This document shows, piece after piece, positions 19,214 through 27,985 of a stretch of 64,000 bases of DNA. Below the pieces are notes generated by a model. It saw only the letters and a list, made by a program, of their open reading frames with translations. It was not told the origin of the DNA and made no database searches. Position 1 is the first letter of the stretch. Each line of letters starts with the position of its first letter. Source of the DNA: Variibacter sp. (lineage in GTDB: Bacteria; Pseudomonadota; Alphaproteobacteria; Rhizobiales; Xanthobacteraceae); assembly GCA_019689555.1 (NCBI GenBank), contig JADGHE010000001.1, forward strand, positions 62,001 through 126,000. The letters run 5' to 3'. A program made the position numbers and the translations under genes.

Positions 19214-19927
19214 ATGTACGAGCTCTACTACTGGCCGGCCATTCAGGGACGCGGCGAATTCGTGCGCCTTTCGCTCGAGGAGGCGGCGGCGCCTTACGCC
19301 GACGTGGCGCGCGGGGAGCGCGGCGTCGACAAAATGATGGCGTTCATGAACCGCGACGGCGTCGGCACGCCGCCTTTCGCGCCGCCCTTCCTCAAGTACG
19401 GCCGGCTGCTGATCGCGCAGACCGCCAACATCCTTTTGTATCTCGGGGCGCGCCACGGCCTCGCGCCGAAGTCCGAGGCCGGCCGGCTGTGGACGCACCA
19501 GCTTCAGCTCACCCTCATGGATCTCGTCGCCGAGGCGCACGACACGCACCATCCGGTCGGCGTCGACCTCTACTACGAGCAGCAGAAGCACGAGGCCGCC
19601 CGGCGCGCGGAGAGCTTTCGCAAGGCGCGCATCCCGAGGTTTCTCGGCTGGTTCGAGAGCGTCCTCGTTCGCAACCCCAAGGGGCCGGGCCATCTCGTCG
19701 GCGGGCGCGTCACTTACGCCGACCTTTCGCTGTTCCAGGCGGTCGCGGGCCTGAAATACGCCTTTCCGCGCGCGACGGCGCGCGCGCTGCGCAAGACGCC
19801 GCATGTGGCCGCGCTCCACGCGGCGGTCGCCGCGCGGCCGCGCATCAAGGCCTATCTCGACAGCGAGCGTCGCCTGCCGTTCAACGAGAGCGGCATTTTT
19901 CGCCATTATCCCGAACTGGACGGCTGA
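19214..19927 (+). CDS. glutathione S-transferase family protein
   Basis: A 237-residue cytosolic GST-like protein. The N-terminal thioredoxin-like domain starts MYELYYWPAIQGRGEFVRL; the Tyr and Arg residues are in the place of the catalytic Tyr and the GRG of sigma/alpha-type enzymes. The segment with AQTANILLYLG matches the glutathione-binding QS(N)AI-LRYLA region. The C-terminal helical domain has VGGRVTYADLSLFQAV, the N-capping box of the family. GAGGAG lies upstream of the ATG at 19214. It follows ggt by 43 bases in the same direction and is probably co-transcribed. Substrate conjugates are not predictable. Confidence 0.88.
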   Translation: MYELYYWPAIQGRGEFVRLSLEEAAAPYADVARGERGVDKMMAFMNRDGVGTPPFAPPFLKYGRLLIAQTANILLYLGARHGLAPKSEAGRLWTHQLQLTLMDLVAEAHDTHHPVGVDLYYEQQKHEAARRAESFRKARIPRFLGWFESVLVRNPKGPGHLVGGRVTYADLSLFQAVAGLKYAFPRATARALRKTPHVAALHAAVAARPRIKAYLDSERRLPFNESGIFRHYPELDG

Positions 19928-19948
19928 CGGGACGGCACGCCCCGTGCC

Positions 19949-21163
19949 TCAGGCCCGCGGGCGCCGGACCGCGAAGGTCCACAGGAAGGCCACGAGCGCG
20001 GTGTTCGCGCCCGCAAGCGCCGCCAGCGCCGCGACGGTCGCGAACGCGCCGAAGCGCTCGATCATCAGCGCGCCGGCGAAGGGCGACAGCGCCTGCGCGA
20101 GCAGGCTCGGCAGCGCCAGCCGCCCGATCAGCACCGCATAGCGCTCGGGCCCGAAGAGCGCGAGCGGAAGCGTGCCGCGCGCAATCCAGGTCACGCCATA
20201 GCCCGCGCCATAGACGATCACCGCGGCGGCGACGAGCGGGCGCTCGGCGAGCAGCATCGCGAGCCCGAGCGTCATCAGGACCGCGGCGGCGAACATCGTC
20301 CAGACGGGATGATAGCGGTGGCCGAACACGCGCTCGATCACGCGCGCCGCCACCTGCGCGGGGCCGAACAGCGTGCCGAGCGAGACGGCCGCCGCGAGCG
20401 CGAGCCCGCGCGCCTGCAGAAAGATGAGCAGGTGGACGATGACGATCGAACCCACCGCCTGCGCCAGCGTCTGCACGCCGGCCAGCAGCCAGAACACGAT
20501 GCGCCGGTCGGGCGACAAGGCGAGCCCGCCGGCCTGCGCGCGCGCGGCCGCGCCCGCCGGGCGCCCCTTCGATCGGTCGGGTGGAAACACGAGCGCGTGA
20601 ATCGGCAGCGCGAGCACGAGGTGAAGACCGGCATAGACGAGGCAGGCCGTGCGCCAGTCCCATGCCGCGACGAGATAGGCGCTGAGCGGCCAGCACACCG
20701 TGCTGCCGAAGCCGCCGAACAGGGTGAGATTGGTGATGGCCCCGCGCGCCTCCTGGCCATAGAGGCGCCCCAGCGCCGCGAACACCGCGTCGTAGAGGCC
20801 GGCGCCCATGCCGACGCCCATCAGCGTCCAGGCGGCGAAGTAGACGGCCAAGGATGGCGCGAGCGCCAGCACCGCGAAGCTTGCCGCCGTCACGACCGAA
20901 CTGAACACCAGCACCGGCCGCCCGCCGTGGCGGTCTATGGCGCGGCCGACGGCCGGGGAAATCAGGCCCGCGACCATCAGGCCGATCGTGACGCCGGCGA
21001 TGACCCAGCGGAAGGGCCATCCGGTGTCGGCGACGATCGCCGGGGCGAGCACCGCAAGCAGATAGAAGGTCGAGCCCCACATCAGGATCTGCACGATCCC
21101 GAGAGCGGGGACCACGAGCATCGCTCTGCGCGGTCCCTCCGCCGGAGCGACGCCGCGCGTCAC
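19949..21163 (-). CDS. MFS transporter
   Basis: A 404-residue permease with about 12 hydrophobic segments, of the major facilitator superfamily. GRAIDRHGGRPVLVF is the loop 2-3 signature. The annotated start is a GTG at 21163; an internal ATG at 21121, with GGAGGGA upstream, gives a protein starting MLVVPALGIVQILMWG and is equally possible. It lies 57 bases downstream of a Bug solute-binding gene on the same strand, so the two could share a transcript. The pairing of an MFS protein with a Bug protein does not define a substrate. Confidence 0.85.
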   Translation of the reverse strand: MTRGVAPAEGPRRAMLVVPALGIVQILMWGSTFYLLAVLAPAIVADTGWPFRWVIAGVTIGLMVAGLISPAVGRAIDRHGGRPVLVFSSVVTAASFAVLALAPSLAVYFAAWTLMGVGMGAGLYDAVFAALGRLYGQEARGAITNLTLFGGFGSTVCWPLSAYLVAAWDWRTACLVYAGLHLVLALPIHALVFPPDRSKGRPAGAAARAQAGGLALSPDRRIVFWLLAGVQTLAQAVGSIVIVHLLIFLQARGLALAAAVSLGTLFGPAQVAARVIERVFGHRYHPVWTMFAAAVLMTLGLAMLLAERPLVAAAVIVYGAGYGVTWIARGTLPLALFGPERYAVLIGRLALPSLLAQALSPFAGALMIERFGAFATVAALAALAGANTALVAFLWTFAVRRPRA

Positions 21164-21220
21164 GCAAGCGCCCCGGCGACGGATGCGATCGCCTCGAGCC
21201 GGCGGGCGATCCGGCGCGAA

Positions 21221-22204
21221 TCATGGGGCCGACGGGGCCGAGCCATCGCGGCGCTCTTGCTTCGGTCCGAGCCCGGCGCGCCTCAGCGCCTCGGCGTTGC
21301 GGGCGGAGTCGACCTCGAACAGCCTGCGGAACGCCGCGCCGGGAAGGTAGCGCGGCTCCGCCTTCAGGCGCTCGGCGATCGTCTTGTAGTCCTGCGTGGC
21401 GGTCGCCTGCGCGCAGGCCTTCTCGAGGGTCGCAACGGCGGCGGGCGGCGCGTCCTTGTGGACGATCAGGCCGCCGGCGGTGAAGCCTTCGGCCGGAAAT
21501 CCGAGCTCCTTCATGGTCGGCACGTCGGGGAGCGACGCGATGCGCTCCTCGGTCAGCGTCGCGAGAACGGGCAGGTTGCTCGCCTGCGCGACGGCCGGCG
21601 TCTCGGTGATCGCCATCACGGTGCCGCTCATCAACGCCTGCGCCATCGGCCCCGCCCCCTGGAAGGGCACGCCGAGCGCTTCGACGCCGAGCGCCTGAAG
21701 CACCGCCAGCATGCCGAGATGCGGTTGGCTGCCCGGTCCGGGGTGGCCATAGACGAGGTTTTCAGGCTTCGCCTTCGCGAAGTCGACGAACTCCCGGAAG
21801 GTCCTGAAGGGCGCTTTGGGCCCCGCGATCAGCACGTAGGGCGCGTAATAGGACAGGCAGATGAAGTGGAAGCTGTCCATGCCGTAGGGCAGGCTGCGCA
21901 TGTGCGGCTGCGCCGTCAGCGGATTGTTGGGCGTGAGCCCGATCGTGTAGCCGTCCGGCTCCGCGCGCAGGACGTCGATGACGCCGAGGGTCCCCGCCGC
22001 GCCGCCCTTGTTGACCACGATCACCGGCTGCCCGAGCGCCTTGCGCAGCTCCTCCTGCAAAGCGCGGCCCATCAGGTCCGTGTTTCCGCCGGGCGGAAAG
22101 GGAATGATCAATTGCACCGGGCGGGACGGAAACGTCTGCGCCGTCGCCGGCACGGCGAGCGCGGCCGCCACCGCGGCCAGGAGAACGCGCCAGGCAGCGT
22201 TCAT
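21221..22204 (-). CDS. Bug-family periplasmic solute-binding protein 2
   Basis: A 327-residue secreted protein with a signal peptide that ends near VPATAQ. It starts with the family signature FPSRPVQLIIPFPPGGNTDLM and then VVNKGGAAGTLGVIDVLRAEPDGYTI. The start is ATG at 22204 with GGGGAGGAA upstream. It is an orphan member without tctA or tctB, followed by an MFS gene on the same strand. Unlike many Bug proteins it has two extra cysteines (SFHFICLS and EKACAQ). The ligand is unknown. Confidence 0.92.
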   Translation of the reverse strand: MNAAWRVLLAAVAAALAVPATAQTFPSRPVQLIIPFPPGGNTDLMGRALQEELRKALGQPVIVVNKGGAAGTLGVIDVLRAEPDGYTIGLTPNNPLTAQPHMRSLPYGMDSFHFICLSYYAPYVLIAGPKAPFRTFREFVDFAKAKPENLVYGHPGPGSQPHLGMLAVLQALGVEALGVPFQGAGPMAQALMSGTVMAITETPAVAQASNLPVLATLTEERIASLPDVPTMKELGFPAEGFTAGGLIVHKDAPPAAVATLEKACAQATATQDYKTIAERLKAEPRYLPGAAFRRLFEVDSARNAEALRRAGLGPKQERRDGSAPSAP

Positions 22205-22371
22205 GGAGTGAGTTCCTCCCCTTGCCGGCGCCCCGATTCGGGCGCGGACCGCCGGCCCCCCGAGGCGGCATCATGGCACCCCAGCCGGCCCCGCGCCAGC
22301 CGGCGCGCCGGGGGCTACGAGGCGGTACGACCGTTGTGGGAAGAAGAAGGATCGTTCCGGGAAGGAGAAAC

Positions 22372-22446
22372 TGGAGCGGGCGATGGGATTCGAACCCACG
22401 ACCCCAACCTTGGCAAGGTTGTGCTCTACCCCTGAGCTACACCCGC
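22372..22446 (-). tRNA. tRNA-Gly(GCC)
   Basis: The minus strand folds into a full cloverleaf: acceptor stem GCGGGTG with CGCCCGC, the D-arm GCTCAGGGGTAGAGC, anticodon loop TTGCCAA (GCC at 22412-22414), and the T-arm GTGGGTTCGAATCCCAT. The discriminator is U and CCA is encoded (22372-22374). The anticodon reads GGC and GGU. Confidence 0.97.
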
Positions 22447-22477
22447 GTCCCTGTGCGGCTCCGCGGCCGCACGGCTT

Positions 22478-22506
22478 CCTATGCCAAACCGCGCGCGGAT
22501 TTGCAA
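22478..22506 (-). promoter_or_regulatory. possible sigma-70 promoter for tRNA-Gly
   Basis: On the minus strand TTGCAA (22501-22506) and CATAGG (22478-22483) are separated by 17 bases. Transcription would begin about 25 bases before the mature tRNA end at 22446. The -10 match is moderate. Confidence 0.4.
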
Positions 22507-22573
22507 CAAAGCTCACATAGGATTCCACGCCCCGCGCCACAAGGTTGCCGGTTGCCGACCCGCAGCCTACAAA

Positions 22574-23119
22574 ATGACGACCTTCCTCGCGAATCCGCCC
22601 ATGCCCGCCAGCCCCGCAGACCTGTTCGCCTATCTCGATCGGCTCGGCATCCGGCACGCGACCGTGACGCACCCGCCGCTGTTCACGGTCGAGCAGTCGC
22701 GCAAGCTGCGCGGCGAGATCCCGGGGGGCCACACCAAGAACCTCTTTTTGCGGGACAAGCGCGGCGCCCTCTTCCTGGTCTGTGCCCTGGAAGACGCCGT
22801 CATCGACCTCAAGACCCTGCACCGGCGGCTCGGGGCGGGGCGGTTTTCGTTCGGCCCGGCCGACCTCCTGCGCGAGACCCTGGGGGTCGAGCCCGGGGCG
22901 GTGACGCCGTTCGGGGCGATCAACGACGTGTCCGGCCGTGTGACCGTGGTGCTCGAGGCGGGCATGATGCGGCACCCGACGCTGAACTTCCATCCGCTGG
23001 TCAACACCATGACCACCACGATCGGCCGCGAGGACCTGGTGCGCTTCCTCGAGGCGACCGGCCATGCGCCGCGCATCGTCGCGGCGGCCGAGGGAAGCGA
23101 GCAGCCCGCCCCGGCCTGA
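22574..23119 (+). CDS. prolyl-tRNA editing protein (ProX/YbaK-like, Ala-tRNA(Pro) deacylase)
   Basis: A single-domain editing hydrolase that is expected to deacylate mischarged Ala-tRNA(Pro) in trans. The core shows THPPLFTVEQSRKLRG, GGHTKNLFLRDKRG with the catalytic-lysine region, and GAVTPFGAIND with the GxxxP-type loop of the ProXp-ala subfamily. The ATG at 22574 gives 181 residues; a second ATG at 22601 (MPASPADLFAYL) gives 172 and fits the family start better, but neither has a good Shine-Dalgarno sequence. The frame is open further upstream, without YbaK sequence. It is followed by cnoX, 82 bases away. Confidence 0.88.
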   Translation: MTTFLANPPMPASPADLFAYLDRLGIRHATVTHPPLFTVEQSRKLRGEIPGGHTKNLFLRDKRGALFLVCALEDAVIDLKTLHRRLGAGRFSFGPADLLRETLGVEPGAVTPFGAINDVSGRVTVVLEAGMMRHPTLNFHPLVNTMTTTIGREDLVRFLEATGHAPRIVAAAEGSEQPAPA

Positions 23120-23201
23120 AGCGGGCGATTGCATTCGCCGCTCCCCCGGCCCATGTAAGGGGCAATTCGGTCCTGAGGGCGCAAAAAGAGGCGAGAACGT
23201 G

Positions 23202-24119
23202 ATGCTTCAAAACGGCGGGGGCGCAATGGCGGCGACGGTGACGCCGGCCGACGACGTCATCAAGGAGACCACCACCCAGTCCTTCGTGAAGGACGTCATC
23301 GAGGCCTCCCGGCAGCAGCCGGTTCTGGTGGATTTCTGGGCGCCGTGGTGCGGACCCTGCCGCCAGCTCACGCCGGTTCTCGAAAAGGTCGTCCGCGCGG
23401 CCAAGGGCAAGGTCAAGCTCGTCAAAATGAACATCGACGAGCACCCGGCGATCCCGGCCCAGCTCGGAATCCAGTCCATCCCCGCGGTCATCGCCTTCGT
23501 GAGCGGGCAGCCGATCGACGGCTTCATGGGCGCGCTGCCCGAAAGCCAGGTCACCGGCTTCGTCGAGCGGCTGATCAAGGACCGTGTGGGCGGAGAGGAG
23601 AAGGACCTCTTGGCCGCCGCCGATGCGGCGCTGGTCGAGGGCAATCCGGTCGCCGCGGCCGAGATCTATGCCAGGCTGCTCGCCCAAGACGCCGGCAACG
23701 TCCACGCCCTCGCCGGCCTTGCGCGCTGCTATGTGGAGACCGGCGCGCTCGAGCAGGCGAAGCAGACGCTGGCGATGGTGCCGGACAACAAGCGCAACGA
23801 GGCGCCGGTCGCCGCCGCGCGCGCCGCGCTCGAGCTCGCCGAGCAGGCGAGCGCGCTCGGGCCCATCTCCGAGCTCGAGCAGAAGGTCGCCGCCAATCCG
23901 CTGGACCACCAGGCGCGCTACGATCTGGCGCTGGCGCTGAACGCCAAGGGCCGGCGGCAGGAAGCGCTCGACCATCTGCTCGAGATCGTGCGCCGCGACC
24001 GCAAATGGAACGACGATGCGGCCCGCAAGCAGCTCATCCAGCTTTTCGAGGCGTGGGGCCCCACCGACGAACTCACGGTCTCGGGCCGCCGGCGGTTGTC
24101 GTCGATCCTCTTTTCGTGA
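23202..24119 (+). CDS. cnoX: thioredoxin-fold co-chaperone CnoX (YbbN)
   Basis: A 306-residue protein made of an N-terminal thioredoxin domain and C-terminal TPR repeats. VDFWAPWCGPCRQLTPVL gives a full CGPC redox pair (Cys50, Cys53), unlike the E. coli protein, which lacks CxxC; in Caulobacter CnoX the pair is present and works as both thioredoxin and holdase. TPR-like helices begin after residue 130 (ALVEGNPVAAAEIYARLL, GALEQAKQTL, GRRQEALDHLLEIV). CnoX holds clients under oxidative stress and hands them to DnaK or GroEL. The start is ATG 23202 (a GTG lies directly before it at 23199), with AGAGG upstream. It is in the same direction as the LON-N gene. Confidence 0.92.
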   Translation: MLQNGGGAMAATVTPADDVIKETTTQSFVKDVIEASRQQPVLVDFWAPWCGPCRQLTPVLEKVVRAAKGKVKLVKMNIDEHPAIPAQLGIQSIPAVIAFVSGQPIDGFMGALPESQVTGFVERLIKDRVGGEEKDLLAAADAALVEGNPVAAAEIYARLLAQDAGNVHALAGLARCYVETGALEQAKQTLAMVPDNKRNEAPVAAARAALELAEQASALGPISELEQKVAANPLDHQARYDLALALNAKGRRQEALDHLLEIVRRDRKWNDDAARKQLIQLFEAWGPTDELTVSGRRRLSSILFS

Positions 24120-24253
24120 TCGGGAGCCGCGCCGCCCCCCCAAGGTCGGCGCGCAAGCCGCTGCGCAGGCCCCCCCGGAACGGGCGAGGTTCGGCGATCG
24201 TTGATTGTCCGCCGGCGCGGGTCGACTAAACTGCTGGGCGCGCGGATGCAGGC

Positions 24254-24928
24254 ATGCCGATGAACGTGGTCTATCGCGGCCCGTCCGACCTCCCCGAGGT
24301 CATTCCGGTGTTTCCTCTGCCGGGCGCGCTCCTGTTGCCGCGCGGGCAGATGCCGCTCAACATCTTCGAGCCGCGCTATCTCGCCATGGTCGACGACGCG
24401 CTCGCCGACCGGCACCGCCTTATCGGCATGATCCAGCCGAACGTCGCGCACCCCGAGCCCTCGGACAAGCCGCCGCTCTACACGGTGGGCGGGCTCGGCC
24501 GCATCACGCAGTTCGCCGAGACCGGCGACGGACGCTATCTGATCCAGTTGACCGGCATTACGCGGTTCCGGGTGGTCGAGGAGCTGAGCGTCGCCACGGC
24601 CTATCGGCAGTGCCGCGTCACCTATGCCCCCTACGCGGACGACTTCATCGCCCGCAAGGGCGAGGAGCTGGTCGACCGCCGGGCGGTGCTCACGGCGCTC
24701 GAGGCCTTCCTGCGCGCCAACAATCTCAAGGCCGACTGGCAAGGGATCGAGAACGCGCCCAACGAGGCGCTGGTGAACGCGCTGTCGATGATGTCGCCCT
24801 ACGGGCCGCCGGAGAAGCAGGCGTTGCTCGAAGCGCCGGACCTGAAGACGCGGGCCGAGATCCTCGTGGCCGTCACCGAGATCGAGCTGGCCAAGGGCAA
24901 GACGCCGGGCGAGCCCCCGCTGCAATAG
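24254..24928 (+). CDS. LON substrate-binding domain protein
   Basis: A stand-alone copy of the N-terminal domain of Lon protease, 224 residues, with no AAA+ or protease part. The domain is seen in [31 protein letters not shown] and [21 protein letters not shown]. Such proteins are common in alphaproteobacteria and stand next to cnoX and a Trm112-like gene. The role is not established; binding of unfolded or regulated proteins is an inference from the Lon domain. Confidence 0.92.
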   Translation: MPMNVVYRGPSDLPEVIPVFPLPGALLLPRGQMPLNIFEPRYLAMVDDALADRHRLIGMIQPNVAHPEPSDKPPLYTVGGLGRITQFAETGDGRYLIQLTGITRFRVVEELSVATAYRQCRVTYAPYADDFIARKGEELVDRRAVLTALEAFLRANNLKADWQGIENAPNEALVNALSMMSPYGPPEKQALLEAPDLKTRAEILVAVTEIELAKGKTPGEPPLQ

Positions 24929-24989
24929 CCCCTCCGGGCGGCGTGGCTCCCGAGTGCTATCATCCCCTCAGGAAGTTTGCGGAGACGAA

Positions 24990-25184
24990 ATGACCACGTC
25001 CGAACGTCCGTCCGGCAGCGTCGATCCGAAGCTGCTCGAAATCCTGGTCTGCCCGCTCACCAAGGCGCCGCTCGAATACGATGCCGAGCGCCAGGAGCTC
25101 ATCTCGCGCGCCGCCAAGCTCGCCTATCCGATCCGCGACGGGATCCCGATCATGCTGCCGGAGGAGGCGCGCCCGCTGGAGTGA
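24990..25184 (+). CDS. Trm112-like protein (UPF0434)
   Basis: A small protein of 64 residues. ATG 24990 is chosen because GGAGACGAA lies directly upstream; the frame is open to 24954 but that part is unlike the family. [18 protein letters not shown] and [18 protein letters not shown] are the conserved Trm112/YcaR core. Only one cysteine of the zinc-binding set is present, as in many bacterial members. In eukaryotes and archaea Trm112 activates methyltransferases; the role in bacteria is not settled. It follows the LON-N gene by 61 bases. Confidence 0.93.
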   Translation: MTTSERPSGSVDPKLLEILVCPLTKAPLEYDAERQELISRAAKLAYPIRDGIPIMLPEEARPLE

Positions 25185-25391
25185 CCGGGGCGTCCGCGGC
25201 GCGGCCGCGAGCGCCTTCACGCTGCGCGCTGCGCCGTCTCGGGGCCTAGGTGACCAGAGAATGGTTCAAGCCAGGCCGATCGGACGCTAGAGTGGCCTCA
25301 ACGTCCGCTCCACATCCTTGAGGCTCGTCCCCGGCGGCGAATCGGGGAGGGGGCGGCACAGGCGCGATGAAAGCGAAGGCGAGGAACGCGA

Positions 25392-26021
25392 ATGCTGAAA
25401 ATCTGGGGCCGCAAGACATCCTCGAACGTGCAGAAGGCGATGTGGGCGGTGGGCGAGCTCGGCCTCGCCTGCGAGCGCATCGACATCGGCGGCCCGTTCG
25501 GCAAGAACCGCGAGCCGGACTACCTGGCCAAGAATCCGAACGGCCTCGTGCCGACGCTCGAGGAGGATGACGGCTTCGTGCTCTGGGAATCCAACTCGAT
25601 CGTGCGCTACCTCGCCGCCAAGTATGACCGCGTCGGCGTGCTGCAGCCCGCCGACCTCAAGGCGCGCGCGCTCGCCAGCCAGTGGATGGACTGGCAGCTC
25701 TCGGTGCTCGGCCCGGCGATCACGCCCGCCTTCTGGGGCCTGATCCGCACCCCGCCCGAGAAACGCGACCACGCCGCCATCGCGGCCTCGCAGCAGAAGA
25801 CCACCGAGGCGATGCGCATTCTCGATGCGCAGCTCGGCAAGACCCGGTACGTCGCGGGTGACGCCTTCTCCTATGGCGACATCCCGGTCGGCGTCATGAC
25901 CTACCGCTACCGGCAGCTCGTTCCCGACCGCCCGGCCCTCGACAATGTGGAGCGGTGGTTCGCGGACATTTCCCGGCGCAAGGCGTTCCAGGAGCACGTC
26001 GGCTCCATTCCGCTCACCTGA
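25392..26021 (+). CDS. glutathione S-transferase family protein
   Basis: A 209-residue cytosolic GST. The N-terminal thioredoxin fold begins MLKIWGRKTSSNVQKAMWA, with Ser/Asn in the catalytic loop, and has LVPTLEEDDGFVLWESNSIVRYLAAKY, the cis-Pro and glutathione-binding ES(N)xI motif. The C-terminal helical domain carries AGDAFSYGDIPVGVM. The start is ATG 25392 with GAGGA upstream. It is convergent with rimI (34 bases between stops). It is not closely similar to the GST at 19214. Confidence 0.92.
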   Translation: MLKIWGRKTSSNVQKAMWAVGELGLACERIDIGGPFGKNREPDYLAKNPNGLVPTLEEDDGFVLWESNSIVRYLAAKYDRVGVLQPADLKARALASQWMDWQLSVLGPAITPAFWGLIRTPPEKRDHAAIAASQQKTTEAMRILDAQLGKTRYVAGDAFSYGDIPVGVMTYRYRQLVPDRPALDNVERWFADISRRKAFQEHVGSIPLT

Positions 26022-26055
26022 TCCGATCCGCGCTCCGCCTGGAGGTCGGGCTAGT

Positions 26056-26538
26056 CTAGAGGTCGCGGCGCAGCACGAGCGCGGCGGAGGCCGCGCCGCC
26101 CTCGCGCGGGTAGTAGCCGCGCCGGCTGCCCACCGGCTCGAACCCGGCGCGGGCATAGAGCCGGCGGGCCGCCATATTGGCCTCGTCGACCTCCAGGAAA
26201 ACGGTCGCAACCCCCATCCCGGCGAGGCTCCGCAGATGCAGATCGAGCAGGCGGCCCGCAAGCCCGCGCCCCCGCGCGCGCGGGTCGACGGCGACGGACA
26301 GGACCTCGGCCTCGTCGGCGGCGCGACGCGAGAGGATGAAGCCGACGAGGCGCCGGCCGATGGATGCCCGGTGAGCGACGACGGCGGGATCCGTCAGCAG
26401 CCGCTCCATCTCGCCGTCCCCCCATCCGCGGCGGAACGATGCGGCGTGCAGGGCGCTGAAGGCGGCGGCGTCCGCCGGCCCGGCCTCCGCGATCACCGGC
26501 TCGCCCCGGCGCAGAAGTCGCGCGATCCACGGCCTCAT
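26056..26538 (-). CDS. rimI: ribosomal-protein-alanine N-acetyltransferase RimI
   Basis: A 160-residue GNAT acetyltransferase, of the family that acetylates the N-terminal alanine of ribosomal protein S18. The acetyl-CoA loop is VLSVAVDPRARGRGLAGRLL, and FLEVDEANMAARRLYARAGF is the typical RimI beta-5 region. The start codon at 26538 overlaps the tsaB stop as ATGA (26535-26538), so the two genes are translationally coupled; tsaB-rimI is a common pair. It is the last gene of the trpS-usp-nfuA-tsaB-rimI run. Confidence 0.93.
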   Translation of the reverse strand: MRPWIARLLRRGEPVIAEAGPADAAAFSALHAASFRRGWGDGEMERLLTDPAVVAHRASIGRRLVGFILSRRAADEAEVLSVAVDPRARGRGLAGRLLDLHLRSLAGMGVATVFLEVDEANMAARRLYARAGFEPVGSRRGYYPREGGAASAALVLRRDL

Positions 26539-27224
26539 TGACGGCGCAGGCGGGCGGCGTCCTGGGGCCGGGCGTCGGGAGCGCGCAGATAGAGCGGTCT
26601 GGCGGGCGCGGTTTCCACGTCGGCCGCGACGCCGAGGCGCGCGACCCACTCGATCTCCGGCGCGGGCCCGGCCCGGCGCACCTGCGGTTTCGCCCGCCCC
26701 TCCGGCCAATGCTCGAGCAGCAGCCCGGCGGCGGAGCCCGCGAGATGAATCTCGCCCTCGGCCTCCTCGATCGCCCGCAGCGCGGTCCGGATGTCGACGT
26801 AACCGCCCGCCTTGAGCGTGCGCCCGAGGCCGCCGAACACTTGCGAGTAGACGTGGCCGTGCCGCGCGTCGATCGCCGCGATGACGGTGTCGGCGAGATC
26901 TTCGGCAATGCAGGGGGCCGCATAGGCCGCCAGCGTGGAGACGCCGACCACCTCCTTCGAGGCCGCGAGCGCAATGCCGCGCGCCGCCGCGATGCCGACC
27001 CGCAGCCCCGTGAAGCTGCCCGGGCCCACCGTGACGGCGACCCGATCGAGCTCGGCGAACTCGATCTCGGCACCGTCCATCACGCGGGCGATGAGCGGCA
27101 TCAGGGCTTCCGCATGGCCGCGCTCCATCGGCAGGCTTTCGCTGCGGACGACCGCGTCGACGTCCGAATCGAACACGGCCGCGGAGCACGCCGCGAGCGC
27201 GGTATCAATGGCGAGAATGCGCAT
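26535..27224 (-). CDS. tsaB: tRNA threonylcarbamoyladenosine biosynthesis protein TsaB
   Basis: TsaB is the scaffold partner of TsaD in making the universal t6A modification at position 37 of ANN-decoding tRNAs. The 229 residues show the ASKHA start MRILAIDTALAACSAAVFD, GHAEALMPLI and the hallmark VTVGPGSFTGLRVGIAAARGIA. The start is ATG 27224. It overlaps rimI by four bases and follows nfuA by 101 bases on the same strand. Confidence 0.95.
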   Translation of the reverse strand: MRILAIDTALAACSAAVFDSDVDAVVRSESLPMERGHAEALMPLIARVMDGAEIEFAELDRVAVTVGPGSFTGLRVGIAAARGIALAASKEVVGVSTLAAYAAPCIAEDLADTVIAAIDARHGHVYSQVFGGLGRTLKAGGYVDIRTALRAIEEAEGEIHLAGSAAGLLLEHWPEGRAKPQVRRAGPAPEIEWVARLGVAADVETAPARPLYLRAPDARPQDAARLRRQ

Positions 27225-27325
27225 GCGCCTGCGTTTGTACCGGAGCCGGGCCCCGCAGCCAATAAGCTCCCCGCCGGGGCAGGCGCATCAAGGGGCGAGG
27301 GAGGGCGGAAGGGGGCGCGCGCCGG

Positions 27326-27880
27326 TCAGACCGGCCGCACCTCCACGACGTCCGGCACGAAATGACGGAGGAGGTTCTGGATGCCGTGCCGCAGCGTGGC
27401 CGTCGAGGAAGGGCAGCCGGAGCACGCCCCCTTCATCGACAGGAAGACGATTCCGTCCTTGTAGCCGCGGAAGGTGATGTCGCCGCCGTCGTTGGCGACG
27501 GCCGGGCGCACCCGGGTCTCGATCAGCTCCTTGATGGTCGCCACGGTCTCGCTGTCGGCGGCGTCGAAGAACTCGTCGTCGCCTCCCTGCGCAGCGTCCT
27601 CCGCCAGCAGCGGCGCGCCCGACATGAAATGCTCCATGATGGCGCCGAGGATCGCCGGCTTGAGCTGCTGCCACTCGCCCGCGTTCTTGGTGACGGTGAT
27701 GAAATCGGAGCCGAAGAACACGCCTGAGACGCCCGGCACCTCGAAGAGCCGCTCCGCGAGCGGAGACTTGCGGGCCTCCTCCCGGTTCCGCATCTCGAGC
27801 GTGCCCTCGGGCAGCACGGTGCGGCCGGGCAGGAACTTCATAGTGGCCGGATTGGGCGTGGATTCGGTCTGAATGAACAT
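27326..27880 (-). CDS. nfuA: NifU-like iron-sulfur carrier protein (NfuA type)
   Basis: A 184-residue Fe-S scaffold or carrier protein. The N-terminal Nfu_N domain (MFIQTESTPNPATMKFLPG) is followed by a C-terminal NifU domain with RPAVANDGGDITF and GACSGCPSS, in which Cys153 and Cys156 form the cluster-binding CxxC. In related bacteria it delivers 4Fe-4S clusters to target enzymes such as radical-SAM proteins; MiaB, encoded at 58 kb, is one possible client. It lies between usp and tsaB on the same strand. Confidence 0.95.
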   Translation of the reverse strand: MFIQTESTPNPATMKFLPGRTVLPEGTLEMRNREEARKSPLAERLFEVPGVSGVFFGSDFITVTKNAGEWQQLKPAILGAIMEHFMSGAPLLAEDAAQGGDDEFFDAADSETVATIKELIETRVRPAVANDGGDITFRGYKDGIVFLSMKGACSGCPSSTATLRHGIQNLLRHFVPDVVEVRPV

Positions 27881-27985
27881 GGGTGGCTCCGCCGGAGCTG
27901 TCCCGGCGCTGACGCGCCGAATTCCCCCAATAGCTGGGGGCGAACGGGCCCCAAGTCAACTCGAAAGCGCCGGCCCGCCGGCTCG

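Noticed and set aside
20309-22435. Plus-strand open frame of 708 codons
   Set aside because: It covers an MFS gene, a Bug gene and part of a tRNA on the opposite strand and has no recognisable domain.
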